From assembly GCF_934476685.1 (NCBI RefSeq), contig NZ_CAKSNX010000004.1:166446-230445 (forward strand): a DNA stretch of 64,000 nucleotides, read 5' to 3'. Positions 43,262 through 51,372 of the stretch are shown here, in pieces. The stretch is from an uncultured Ruminococcus sp. (lineage in GTDB: Bacteria > Bacillota > Clostridia > Oscillospirales > Ruminococcaceae). The number at the start of each line of letters is the position of its first letter. Within the stretch, counting starts at the first letter, position 1. The translations under genes and the position numbers were made by a program. Under the pieces are notes generated by a model. The model made no database searches. It was not told the DNA's origin and saw nothing but the letters and a program-made list of their open reading frames with translations.

Positions 43262-43633
43262 TTATTTTTCAAGCCTTGCGGCATATTTTTTTATTGCCTC
43301 AAAAGATTCCTGACTGATAACGTGTTCGATGCGGCAAGCATCTTCAACTGCCACATGAGGGTCAACACCCATAAGCTCAAGACAATGAGAAATAAGTCTG
43401 TGACGCTCATACATTTTTTCTGCTATTTCAAGCCCCTTATCAGAAAGTGTTATGTAACCGTCTTTATTGACATTGATATATCCGTTTTCACGAAGATTCT
43501 TCATAGCTATGCTGACGCTCGGCTTAGAATAATCAAGTTCATTTACTATATCTATACTGCGCACTTCGCCCTTACGTTCGTGTATGATAAGAATAGTTTC
43601 CAAATAATTTTCTGCGGATTCCTGTATTTTCAA
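43262..43633 (-). CDS. DtxR/MntR-family metal-dependent regulator
   Basis: 123 residues: winged helix domain (residues 1-60; ENYLETILIIHERKGEVRSIDIVNEL then YSKPSVSIAMKNLRENGYI) and the metal-binding dimerisation domain (61-123; ERHRLISHCLELMGVDPHVAVEDACRIEHVISQESF). Metal-ligand His and Glu residues of the MntR/IdeR core (H-R, E-D-A-C-R-I-E-H) are present; no SH3 domain. A TTG start at 43633 is used because GGAGG lies seven bases upstream. It may control the putative metal exporter 860 bases away on the other strand; that link is inference. Confidence 0.9.
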   Translation of the reverse strand: MKIQESAENYLETILIIHERKGEVRSIDIVNELDYSKPSVSIAMKNLRENGYINVNKDGYITLSDKGLEIAEKMYERHRLISHCLELMGVDPHVAVEDACRIEHVISQESFEAIKKYAARLEK

Positions 43634-44019
43634 TTCAAAACCTCCGTTCTTAAACAAATATGCAAAAGCATAAACTGTATTATTTATATTTTAACACATT
43701 TTTTATTTTTTTGCAAGCATTTATAAAATCAAAATTTAATTTATACAAGTTTAACAATTTTATCGGTCAAAAACTGTGATAGTCGATAGACATACGATTT
43801 TTTTATAAATCTATATCAGGTGTAAACATTTGTGCATAATATACAATTCATTAGTATAATATTTGTGCATTTATACAAACTTAAAATAAATTTATGAAAA
43901 AGTGTGCACAAATCCGGATTTTTTTGCTCTTAGTATTATAGAGGGGGATAAAAATCAGAAAAAATAAAAGTCTTAAAAATTTTACAGCATCATACACATC
44001 ACTAACCTTATGCAAGAAT
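43634..44019. other. AT-rich intergenic region with a repeated TTTGTGCA motif
   Basis: No credible gene before 44020. ATTTGTGCAT occurs at 43828-43837 and 43861-43870, and an inverted copy TGCACAAAT at 43905-43913. A TATAAT (43855-43860 region) lies between the first two. The arrangement suggests a regulated promoter for the small gene that follows. Confidence 0.4.
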
Positions 44020-44259
44020 GTGAGAAAAACATTGAAAAACAAAACTACACAGATTTTTACATTTAAAAATTACTCTCAAAACAGCATACAGCAAATAGAA
44101 AAGACAATAAAAAAACTTGAGAGTCTTGGCGCAGAAAAGATAACATACCGCCTTGATGACGGTATCTGTACAATGATACTTACTTCGGATAATGAACATT
44201 ATTACAAAATAAGAAATTACATATCCGAAAAACTCGACATTGTGGATATACTGCTTTAA
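44020..44259 (+). CDS. hypothetical small protein
   Basis: 79 residues if read from GTG at 44020 (TTG at 44032 is an alternative). It has a plausible soluble alpha/beta pattern: a strand TQIFTFKNY, a helix NSIQQIEKTIKKLESLGA and two strands around ITYRLDDGICTMILTS. No family recognised and no good ribosome site, so its reality is uncertain. Confidence 0.4.
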   Translation: MRKTLKNKTTQIFTFKNYSQNSIQQIEKTIKKLESLGAEKITYRLDDGICTMILTSDNEHYYKIRNYISEKLDIVDILL

Positions 44260-44293
44260 AAACAACAAAACGGAAGTAAGATCATTTTAAGAC

Positions 44294-44379
44294 ATACCAC
44301 CGATTTTTCGGTTTGGTATATATACTCAGCTGCAGCTTTTCCCATATGCACATTTCGTTTTCCCCTTTTCGGAATGTGC
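44294..44379. other. two imperfect hairpins upstream of the exporter promoter
   Basis: ATACCA-C-CGA with TCGG-TT-TGGTAT (44294-44319) and GCACATTTCG with CGGAATGTGC (44348-44379, one mismatch). Neither has a T-run. The first may end the small gene upstream; the second lies 47 bases before the -35 box. I tested for a manganese (yybP-ykoY) riboswitch and saw no convincing match. Confidence 0.35.
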
Positions 44380-44425
44380 GGGGAGCATGCGGCTATTTTA
44401 TTTGCGAAAATTTACATTTTATCAA

Positions 44426-44454
44426 TTGACAATGAAGTTTATTTATATTATATT
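44426..44454 (+). promoter_or_regulatory. promoter of the putative metal exporter
   Basis: TTGACA (44426-44431), 17-base spacer, TATATT (44449-44454), 41 bases before the start codon; the leader is too short for a riboswitch. Confidence 0.75.
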
Positions 44455-44494
44455 TATATTTTAAGCCTATATAGTTTTGATACAAGGAGGATCT

Positions 44495-45346
44495 ATGATC
44501 GACAAAATACTGGACGTTATTCTGGACGCTGTTATAGACAGTGCAAAAGTTCTGCCGTTTTTATTTGCAGTTTATCTGCTTATTGAATATATTGAACACC
44601 GCTCTTCTGACAAACTCGGAAAGGCACTTCAGAAAATGGGACCTTTCGGAGCTGTGGGCGGAAGTATTCTCGGTGCTATACCTCAATGCGGATTTTCTGT
44701 CGTAGCTTCAAATCTTTACACCGGCAGGCTCATATCAATGGGAACACTTATTGCCGTATATCTTTCAACAAGTGATGAGGCAATACCTCTTCTAATTTCA
44801 AATCCTGAATTTGCAGACAAGCTTTGGAAGCTCATACTAATAAAGACATTAGCAGGTATCGCTGCGGGAATTATCGTAGACGTTGTTCTGCGCATAGCCG
44901 GCAGAAATCAATCGGAAGAGCCTTTTAAGGAATTATGTGATGACTGCGACTGTGAACATCACAGCATTCTTCATTCTGCGCTTCACCACACGCTGCACAT
45001 AATTATTTTCATTCTCGTAGTCAACCTTATTCTCGGATTTGTAATGGAGTTTGCAGGTATTGACGCTGTAAAAACAATAATGATGTCAGACAGCGCATTC
45101 CAGCCGTTCATAGCGGCAATAGTCGGTTTCATACCAAACTGTGCGGCATCTGTCGTGCTTACGCAGCTTTATATGCAGGATATCGTATCATTCGGTGCGC
45201 TTATTTCGGGACTTTGCACAGGGGCAGGAATGGGACTTTTGGTACTCTTCAAAATAAACAAGCACTATCGTGAAAATTTTCTTATCATGGGTATTCTGTA
45301 TATCTCAGCCGTTGCGACGGGATTTATAACGAATATTATTTTCTGA
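44495..45346 (+). CDS. putative heavy-metal exporter, ArsP_2-like family
   Basis: 283-residue membrane protein with about ten hydrophobic segments in two related halves; each half has a G-x-I-P-x-C-x-x-S/A-x-V motif (LGAIPQCGFSVVASNLY and VGFIPNCAASVVLTQLY). A cytoplasmic loop between the halves has CDDCDCEHHSILHSALHH, a likely metal-binding sequence. This matches the putative 10-TM heavy-metal exporter family (PF11449). The ATG at 44495 has AAGGAGG four to five bases upstream. The metal (manganese is most often suggested) cannot be decided from sequence. Confidence 0.85.
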   Translation: MIDKILDVILDAVIDSAKVLPFLFAVYLLIEYIEHRSSDKLGKALQKMGPFGAVGGSILGAIPQCGFSVVASNLYTGRLISMGTLIAVYLSTSDEAIPLLISNPEFADKLWKLILIKTLAGIAAGIIVDVVLRIAGRNQSEEPFKELCDDCDCEHHSILHSALHHTLHIIIFILVVNLILGFVMEFAGIDAVKTIMMSDSAFQPFIAAIVGFIPNCAASVVLTQLYMQDIVSFGALISGLCTGAGMGLLVLFKINKHYRENFLIMGILYISAVATGFITNIIF

Positions 45347-45461
45347 TATTCAGCAGGGACATCACAAAATGTTCCTGCTATTTTTATGCAACTTAGACCA
45401 TTGACATATTTTATCATAAGATATATAATAGACTTGTAATTTAACTAGAGGAGAATGCTTT

Positions 45462-45704
45462 ATGAAAAGAAAAATTATTCCTTACAACCCTACCGACGAG
45501 AAGCTTAAACAGCTTTCAATGGGAATTATAATAACAAATCATACAAACAATTATACAACAACGATTATTGAAATTCCTATAAATAATGGGATCAATGATC
45601 TGAAAGTCATTAAATTAAAACGGAGGGATAATTATAACTCTTTTTACTATACGATTCATAAAAAGAATGGGCATATTTTCCGCTCTTCTTTATGTCCTTT
45701 GTGA
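45462..45704 (+). CDS. hypothetical 80-residue protein
   Basis: 80 residues, basic, soluble, beta-rich (NYTTTIIEIPINNG). The ATG has GAGGAG eight bases upstream, so it is likely translated. No family recognised. Its last 38 bases overlap the following membrane protein gene in the +1 frame, so translation of the two is probably coupled. Confidence 0.55.
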   Translation: MKRKIIPYNPTDEKLKQLSMGIIITNHTNNYTTTIIEIPINNGINDLKVIKLKRRDNYNSFYYTIHKKNGHIFRSSLCPL

Positions 45705-46203
45705 TGTCATAATAAAAATATTTATTGATGCTGTTTCTATTGATTTCAATACCTCGGTCATACCGACGTATGTTGCTTTCATTGCTGACGGTATCATCAA
45801 GGGAACTGTTATCAGCGCTCTTGCTGTCATATTCACTAGAGATCTGCGCAATTCATCAATAATGCACTTTCCGGCAAACATAAAAAGATTTTATACGATA
45901 TACTTTATTATTTATTCTATTGCCGCTGTGTTTTATTCGGTTTACATCAATATTTACAGCAAGCCTTTTTATACAGAATCTCTTGACGAGGCATATAACA
46001 GCATTTACATACGCAAGTACACCACTGAGCATTACAATGAGCTTTGCAGACAGCTGAAAGATGTTTGCGATAGTTTACAGTTTCATCAAAAGATAGCTCA
46101 GATAGTAGGCTGTGCATTGCATATTGCGATTTTAGGAGTATTTCTTATAAAGATACTCAGAGTTTACAAAGACCCATACAAACCGCCTAAAAGGCGCATC
46201 TGA
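45667..46203 (+). CDS. hypothetical membrane protein
   Basis: 178 residues with four hydrophobic segments (about 1-22, 30-58, 75-98 and 145-165) and a helical, charged region between the third and fourth. No family recognised. The ATG at 45667 lacks a close ribosome site; GGAGGG occurs about 37 bases upstream with only non-canonical in-frame codons after it. It overlaps the preceding gene by 38 bases. Confidence 0.6.
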   Translation: MGIFSALLYVLCDVIIKIFIDAVSIDFNTSVIPTYVAFIADGIIKGTVISALAVIFTRDLRNSSIMHFPANIKRFYTIYFIIYSIAAVFYSVYINIYSKPFYTESLDEAYNSIYIRKYTTEHYNELCRQLKDVCDSLQFHQKIAQIVGCALHIAILGVFLIKILRVYKDPYKPPKRRI

Positions 46204-46204
46204 A

Positions 46205-46248
46205 TAAAAAAAGCTGCTGCACGATCGTTTGTGCAACAGCTTTTTTAT
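46205..46248. terminator. bidirectional terminator
   Basis: AAAAAAAGCTGCTGCAC pairs with GTGCAACAGCTTTTTT (one mismatch) around an eight-base loop; T-runs on both strands. Separates the membrane protein gene from the converging dnaJ. Confidence 0.85.
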
Positions 46249-47396
46249 TACTTGAATTTATCCTTAAGTTTGTCAAAGAAAGTTTTACGTTTTGCGTAGT
46301 TCTTCTCGCCAAGCGATTTTTCAAACTCTCTGAGCTTTTCTTTTTGTTCTTTGGTAAGATTTCTAGGAACTTCTACGTTGACTCTAACATAGTGATCACC
46401 GTGTTCATTTCTATTGACTTTCTTTATACCCTTTCCTCTGAGGCGGAATACAGTGCTTGTCTGCGTTCCCTCAGGAACTGTATACTTAACCTTACCATCA
46501 ACTGTCGGTACAGTTATCTCGTCGCCAAGAGTTGCCTGAGCATAAGTAAGCGGTATCTCTGTCCATACGTCATATCCGTCTCTTTCAAAGATAGGATCAG
46601 GACGAACTGTAACGTTGATATGAAGATCTCCGTTAGGACCGCCGTTAAGACCACTGTTGCCTTCTCCGCCAACTCTGAGGGTCTGTCCGTCATCAATACC
46701 TGCCGGGATCTGAATCTCCTTCTCAACAGCTTTCTTTACTCTTCCCTGTCCGTTACAGGTATGGCAAGGTGAATCTACTACCTTACCCTTACCGCCGCAG
46801 CGTGAGCATACAGAAGACTGAGAAATATTTCCGAAAGGTGTTCTCTGTGTAACTCTGACCTGACCTGTACCATGACAATCAGGACAAGTCTTAGGTGATG
46901 TTCCTGCAGCTGCACCTGAACCGTGACAGTCAGGACACTGTTCTGAACGATTAAGTCTTACCTTGACCTTTTTGCCCTTGCAGGCTTCCATAAAGTCGAT
47001 CACGATATTAGCACGGATATCCTCGCCTCTTCTCGGAGCGTTAGGATTTGCACTGCGTCCACCGCCAAAACCTCCGCCAAATCCGCCGAAGATAGAATCG
47101 AATATATCTCCCATATCGCCAAAGCCGCCGAAACCTGCTCCGCCTCCTGCGCCTGCACCATAGTTCGGGTCTACACCTGCATGACCGAACTGATCGTAAC
47201 GTGCTTTCTTATCAGGGTCGGAGAGAACCTCGTAAGCCTCATTGACCTCTTTGAATTTATCCTCGCACTCCTTATCTCCAGGGTGAAGATCCGGATGATA
47301 CTGCTTGGCAAGCTTACGGAATGCTTTCTTTATTTCATCTTCCGAGGCGCTTTTTGACACGCCCAGGACCTCATAGTAATCTCGTTTTTCTGCCAT
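46248..47396 (-). CDS. dnaJ: chaperone DnaJ
   Basis: Hsp40 co-chaperone that delivers substrates to DnaK and stimulates its ATPase. 382 residues: J domain with HPD (QYHPDLHPGD) at about residues 4-68, Gly/Phe-rich region to about 130, four C-x-x-C-x-G-x-G zinc motifs (about 145-215) and the C-terminal substrate-binding domain. I use the ATG at 47396; a GTG at 47408 is also possible. Fourth gene of the heat-shock operon, 160 bases after dnaK. Confidence 0.96.
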   Translation of the reverse strand: MAEKRDYYEVLGVSKSASEDEIKKAFRKLAKQYHPDLHPGDKECEDKFKEVNEAYEVLSDPDKKARYDQFGHAGVDPNYGAGAGGGAGFGGFGDMGDIFDSIFGGFGGGFGGGRSANPNAPRRGEDIRANIVIDFMEACKGKKVKVRLNRSEQCPDCHGSGAAAGTSPKTCPDCHGTGQVRVTQRTPFGNISQSSVCSRCGGKGKVVDSPCHTCNGQGRVKKAVEKEIQIPAGIDDGQTLRVGGEGNSGLNGGPNGDLHINVTVRPDPIFERDGYDVWTEIPLTYAQATLGDEITVPTVDGKVKYTVPEGTQTSTVFRLRGKGIKKVNRNEHGDHYVRVNVEVPRNLTKEQKEKLREFEKSLGEKNYAKRKTFFDKLKDKFK

Positions 47397-47495
47397 ATTG
47401 TCGTCCACGCACTTTCATAAGCAACCATGGACTCCCCTCCATTCCCGATAGATTTTATCGCTGAAACCCTGTCTGAAGTGACATTTCCTCAGACA

Positions 47496-47541
47496 AGGCA
47501 TTACCTCTGCCCCGAAAATATACGAAACAGAGGTGTTGCCT
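47496..47541 (-). other. long hairpin between dnaK and dnaJ
   Basis: AGGCATTACCTCTG (47496-47509) pairs with CAGAGGTGTTGCCT (47528-47541) in 12 of 14 positions. No T-run. It likely marks an RNA-processing or partial attenuation point that lowers dnaJ relative to dnaK. Confidence 0.5.
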
Positions 47542-47556
47542 GAATATTATACGTTA

Positions 47557-49428
47557 TTAGTCAGCGTCTGTGAACTCAGCGTCGATAACATCATCGCCGC
47601 CGTTATTGCCGTTGTCAGATGCTCCGCCGTTTGCAGCGCCGCCCATATTCATATTGTTTGGATCAAAGCCCTGCGCACCGCCCTGAGCCTGTGCAGCCTG
47701 CTGATAAACCTTAGTTGCAACGCCCTGGAAAGTTTCCTCAAGCTCCTTATGCTTTGCCTTGATAGCCTCGATATCTGTTCCCTTAAGAGCGTCCTTAAGA
47801 GCATCGATCTTAGCCTGACAAGCTGACTTGTCAGCAGCGTCTACCTTATCACCGAACTCGTTCAGTGACTTTTCAGCCTGGAATGCAAGCTGATCGGCAG
47901 CATTTCTTGCGTCAACCTCTTCCTTCTTCTTTGCATCTTCAGCTGCGAAAGCCTCTGCTTCCTTTACAGCCTTGTCGATATCGTCCTTAGACATATTTGT
48001 TGAAGAAGTGATAGTGATGTTCTGTTCCTTGCCAGTACCGAGGTCCTTAGCAGAAACGTGTACGATACCGTTAGCGTCGATATCGAATGTTACTTCGATC
48101 TGTGGGATTCCTCTTGGAGCAGGAGCGATACCGTCAAGTCTGAACATACCCAGCTGCTTATTATCCTTAGCGAATTCACGCTCACCCTGAAGTACGTTGA
48201 TATCAACAGCAGACTGATTGTCGGCAGCTGTTGAGAAGATCTGTGACTTCTTAGTAGGGATAGTTGTATTTCTTTCGATGATCTTTGTGCATACGCCGCC
48301 CATAGTTTCAAGACCGAGTGAAAGAGGAGTTACATCGAGGAGGAGCAGACCATCCTTAACGTCACCGCCGAGAACGCCGCCCTGATATGCAGCACCGAGA
48401 GCTACGCACTCATCAGGGTTGATGCCCTTGAATGGTTCTTTGCCCATAAACTTTCTTACAGCTTCCTGTACAGCAGGGATTCTTGAAGAACCGCCGACCA
48501 TAAGTACCTTCTGGAGGTCGTTAGCTGAAAGTCCTGAATCTGAAAGTGCCTGTCTTACAGGTCCCATAGTAGCTTCAACGAGGTCAGCTGTCATCTCATT
48601 GAACTTAGCCTGTGTAAGTGTCATTTCAAGGTGCTTTGGACCTGTTGAGTCAGCTGTGATGAACGGTAGTGAGATAGTTGAAGAAGGTGTTGATGAAAGT
48701 TCGATTTTAGCCTTTTCAGCTGCTTCCTTCAATCTCTGCATAGCGAGCTTGTCGCCTGTAAGGTCAACGCCCTCAGCTGTCTTGAACTCAGCTACCATCC
48801 AGTCAATGATTCTCTGGTCGAAGTCATCACCGCCGAGTCTGTTGTTTCCGGCAGTAGCAAGAACCTCTGTTACACCGTCGCCCATTTCGATGATAGATAC
48901 ATCGAATGTACCGCCGCCGAGGTCATATACCATTACCTTCTGATCGTCTTCCTTATCGATACCGTAAGAAAGAGCAGCTGCTGTTGGCTCGTTGATGATT
49001 CTTCTTACATTAAGACCTGCGATCTGACCAGCGTCCTTAGTTGCCTGTCTCTGAGCATCTGTGAAGTATGCAGGAACTGTGATAACAGCCTCTGTTACCT
49101 TTTCGCCGAGGTAAGCTTCTGCGTCAGCCTTAAGTTTCTGGAGGATCATAGCTGAGATCTCCTGAGGAGTGTATTCTTTGCCGCCCATCTTAGCCTTATA
49201 ATCTGATCCCATATGTCTTTTGATCGAAATTACTGTGTTATCGAAATTTGTAACTGCCTGTCTTTTAGCTACCTGTCCTACAAGTCTGTCGCCGTTCTTT
49301 GAAACGCCTACTACTGAAGGAGTTGTTCTTGCACCCTCGCTGTTAGGGATAACGACTGCTTCGCCGCCTTCCATTACTGCTACACATGAGTTTGTTGTAC
49401 CGAGGTCTATACCGATGATCTTTGCCAT
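47557..49428 (-). CDS. dnaK: chaperone DnaK (Hsp70)
   Basis: ATP-dependent folding chaperone. 623 residues: nucleotide-binding domain (1-360) with GIDLGTTNSCVAV, VYDLGGGTFDVSI and VLMVGGSSRIPAV; substrate-binding domain with LLLDVTPLSLGLETMGG; helical lid; glycine- and asparagine-rich tail ending DVIDAEFTDAD. Gram-positive type without the N-terminal insertion of proteobacterial DnaK. AGGAAGAATGACTT precedes the start. Controlled with the operon by HrcA through CIRCE. Confidence 0.98.
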   Translation of the reverse strand: MAKIIGIDLGTTNSCVAVMEGGEAVVIPNSEGARTTPSVVGVSKNGDRLVGQVAKRQAVTNFDNTVISIKRHMGSDYKAKMGGKEYTPQEISAMILQKLKADAEAYLGEKVTEAVITVPAYFTDAQRQATKDAGQIAGLNVRRIINEPTAAALSYGIDKEDDQKVMVYDLGGGTFDVSIIEMGDGVTEVLATAGNNRLGGDDFDQRIIDWMVAEFKTAEGVDLTGDKLAMQRLKEAAEKAKIELSSTPSSTISLPFITADSTGPKHLEMTLTQAKFNEMTADLVEATMGPVRQALSDSGLSANDLQKVLMVGGSSRIPAVQEAVRKFMGKEPFKGINPDECVALGAAYQGGVLGGDVKDGLLLLDVTPLSLGLETMGGVCTKIIERNTTIPTKKSQIFSTAADNQSAVDINVLQGEREFAKDNKQLGMFRLDGIAPAPRGIPQIEVTFDIDANGIVHVSAKDLGTGKEQNITITSSTNMSKDDIDKAVKEAEAFAAEDAKKKEEVDARNAADQLAFQAEKSLNEFGDKVDAADKSACQAKIDALKDALKGTDIEAIKAKHKELEETFQGVATKVYQQAAQAQGGAQGFDPNNMNMGGAANGGASDNGNNGGDDVIDAEFTDAD

Positions 49429-49510
49429 AAGTCATTCTTCCTTTCTATAAATGCATATAATGCGTAAATTAACTTGATTTATAATACCGTCAGTTGCCTG
49501 AACGTTATTT

Positions 49511-50074
49511 TTATGGGTTTGCAACTACTACCATTGCATATCTGATGACCTTGTCACCTATCTTATATCCCTTCTGGAAAACCTGTGCTACCACATTTTC
49601 TCCAAGTTCAGGGTCTTCGATCTGATTTACTGCGTTTGCAATATTAGGATCAAAAGTTTGTCCCACAGGATCAATGATCTCAACGCCAAGCTTTTTAAGT
49701 GCGTCGCCGAACTGCTTGAATATCATTTCAACGCCCTGCTTATAAGCTGTATCCTGTGTTTCTGTTCCCAGCGCTCTTTCAAAGTTATCGAATACCGGAA
49801 GTATTTCGGAGATCGCACTTCCCTTTGCGGTATCGGTTATCTCTAATCTTTCCTTTGCTGAACGCTTTCTGAAATTGTCGTACTCAGCCATAAGTCTGAG
49901 ATACTTGTCTTTGCTTTCGTCAAGAGCTTTCTGCAGCTTTTCAGCCTCACTCTCCTCCGTTGCTGTTGTTTCCTCTGTCACCTCTTCGTTCTGAGTTTCT
50001 TCTTCAGCGGTGTTCTCTTTTTCCTCTGCCTGAGTTTCTTCAAGCTTTTCTTCTTTATCTATATCCTTTGCCAT
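49511..50074 (-). CDS. grpE: nucleotide exchange factor GrpE
   Basis: Releases ADP from DnaK. 187 residues: a very acidic Glu/Thr-rich N-terminal 45 residues, a long coiled coil (about 45-110) with YLRLMAEYDNFRKRSAKER, and the C-terminal beta-wing with PVGQTFDPNIANAV and the VFQKGYKIGDKVIRYAMVVV signature. Second gene of the heat-shock operon, 31 bases after hrcA. Confidence 0.96.
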   Translation of the reverse strand: MAKDIDKEEKLEETQAEEKENTAEEETQNEEVTEETTATEESEAEKLQKALDESKDKYLRLMAEYDNFRKRSAKERLEITDTAKGSAISEILPVFDNFERALGTETQDTAYKQGVEMIFKQFGDALKKLGVEIIDPVGQTFDPNIANAVNQIEDPELGENVVAQVFQKGYKIGDKVIRYAMVVVANP

Positions 50075-50104
50075 TTCATACGCCTGCCTTTCTTTTTCCG
50101 TACT

Positions 50105-51127
50105 TTACTTTTCGTCATCAGGATCATCTTCATCCTTTTCCGAGATCATACTTGATATCCTGCTGGTGAAATATTCAAGATACGGTATGAATTTCGCATA
50201 GTCGAGCCGCATCGGGCCGATAAGTCCAAGCGCCCCCGCCGTGTGTCCGTCCTTTGAGAAAGGAGCGGTTATAATAGAGGAATTGTGGATAACAAATCCG
50301 TCCTTTTCAGGTGCGAACATAATGTTCAGACCATTGAACGTTTCGTCAATAAATCTCCTCAGTTCCTTCTGATTATCTAAGAAAGAAATTATCTCGTGCT
50401 GATTGAAATCCTTACAGGTCAGCAGATTTGACTGACCTTTTATTGATATATCAGCGCCCATTTCCTTAGTCATTTTTATAAGTTCTGAAACCAGCGGCGA
50501 AAGGGTCATCATATACGTTCCCATAGCCTCTGTTAGTTTTGAAATGTATTCGTCCGACAGCTTACTGAGCGGAACTCCGTTCAGATTTTCCTTTACAAAG
50601 TTATCGAAAAATTCCAGCTGTTCATGAGTCAGATCAAATTCAAGTCTGCAAACCTTATTTTTTATTGCACCATTTGAAGTTATCATTAAGATAACGTACA
50701 TTCGCTTACCTGTCGGTATAACTTCCACCTTAGATATAAGCGAAAACTTTGGTGTTGAGTTTGCAACTACTGTGGCGCACTTTGTAAGCTCTGCAAGAGC
50801 AAGTGAAGCGTGTTCCACAAGATCTTCCTCTGTAACAAAATCATCAGGCAGCATTGCGTCAAGTTTGGACTTTTCATCATCGGTCAGAGGGTTTTCCTCC
50901 ATAAGGCTGTCAACATAAAGCCGATAACCTTTATAAGTCGGTATACGTCCAGCTGACGTATGAGGCTGTTCAAGATAACCTTGTTTTTCAAGTTCAGCCA
51001 TTTCATTTCTTATAGTAGCCGAAGACGCTTTGACATGAGCCATAATAGCTTTTGAACCTACCGGTTCGCCTGTTACGATGTACTCATCTACAACAGCTGT
51101 CAGGATCTTTAGTTTTCTGTCGTCCAT
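50105..51127 (-). CDS. hrcA: heat-inducible transcription repressor HrcA
   Basis: Repressor that binds CIRCE elements and is kept active by GroEL. 340 residues: N-terminal winged helix (MDDRKLKILTAVVDEYIVTGEPVGSKAI, then SSATIRNEMAELEKQGYLEQPHTSAGRIPT), central GAF-like domain and C-terminal dimerisation part. The start ATG at 51127 has AGGTGAAAG just upstream; an upstream in-frame start (51157) would fall in the CIRCE-proximal leader. First gene of the operon, controlling itself. Confidence 0.95.
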   Translation of the reverse strand: MDDRKLKILTAVVDEYIVTGEPVGSKAIMAHVKASSATIRNEMAELEKQGYLEQPHTSAGRIPTYKGYRLYVDSLMEENPLTDDEKSKLDAMLPDDFVTEEDLVEHASLALAELTKCATVVANSTPKFSLISKVEVIPTGKRMYVILMITSNGAIKNKVCRLEFDLTHEQLEFFDNFVKENLNGVPLSKLSDEYISKLTEAMGTYMMTLSPLVSELIKMTKEMGADISIKGQSNLLTCKDFNQHEIISFLDNQKELRRFIDETFNGLNIMFAPEKDGFVIHNSSIITAPFSKDGHTAGALGLIGPMRLDYAKFIPYLEYFTSRISSMISEKDEDDPDDEK

Positions 51128-51150
51128 TCTTTCACCTGCCTTCAGCTTGA

Positions 51151-51200
51151 TTAGCACTCTTGCTATCTAAGCGTTAGCACTCCATCTCTCTGAGTGCTAA
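51151..51200 (-). promoter_or_regulatory. CIRCE operator with an additional half-site
   Basis: A perfect CIRCE, TTAGCACTC-N9-GAGTGCTAA, spans 51174-51200. One more TTAGCACTC half-site is at 51151-51159, closer to hrcA. The operator covers the transcription start expected from the promoter just upstream, so HrcA represses the whole operon. Confidence 0.97.
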
Positions 51201-51204
51201 GTAT

Positions 51205-51233
51205 AGTTTATACCTTTTTGACTGATTTGTCAA
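51205..51233 (-). promoter_or_regulatory. promoter of the hrcA-grpE-dnaK-dnaJ operon
   Basis: On the minus strand TTGACA (51233-51228), 17 bases, TAAACT (51210-51205), directly before CIRCE. Confidence 0.8.
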
Positions 51234-51319
51234 GGGGTTAAGACTTATTTTTTCACCAAACTTTGAAAATATTACAGTTTAGTATTGTGCACCTTGCACA
51301 ATATGCGCATACAACATAT

Positions 51320-51358
51320 AGAAAAACAGCACCGTATGCTTCTACATACAGTGCTGTT
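51320..51358 (-). terminator. intrinsic terminator of valS
   Basis: AACAGCACCGTATG pairs with CATACAGTGCTGTT (one mismatch); TTTTTC follows on the minus strand. Located 15 bases after the valS stop. Confidence 0.85.
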
Positions 51359-51372
51359 CAACAAAACTATTA

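Noticed and set aside
43137..43726. A plus-strand gene at 43187-43726
   Set aside because: It is the complement of the DtxR/MntR gene and its leader, with no domain match or ribosome site.
44260..44494. Manganese (yybP-ykoY) riboswitch before the putative metal exporter
   Set aside because: A GGGGAGCATGC stretch is suggestive, but the promoter (44426-44454) lies downstream of it and the remaining leader is only about 35 bases; the rest of the consensus is not visible.
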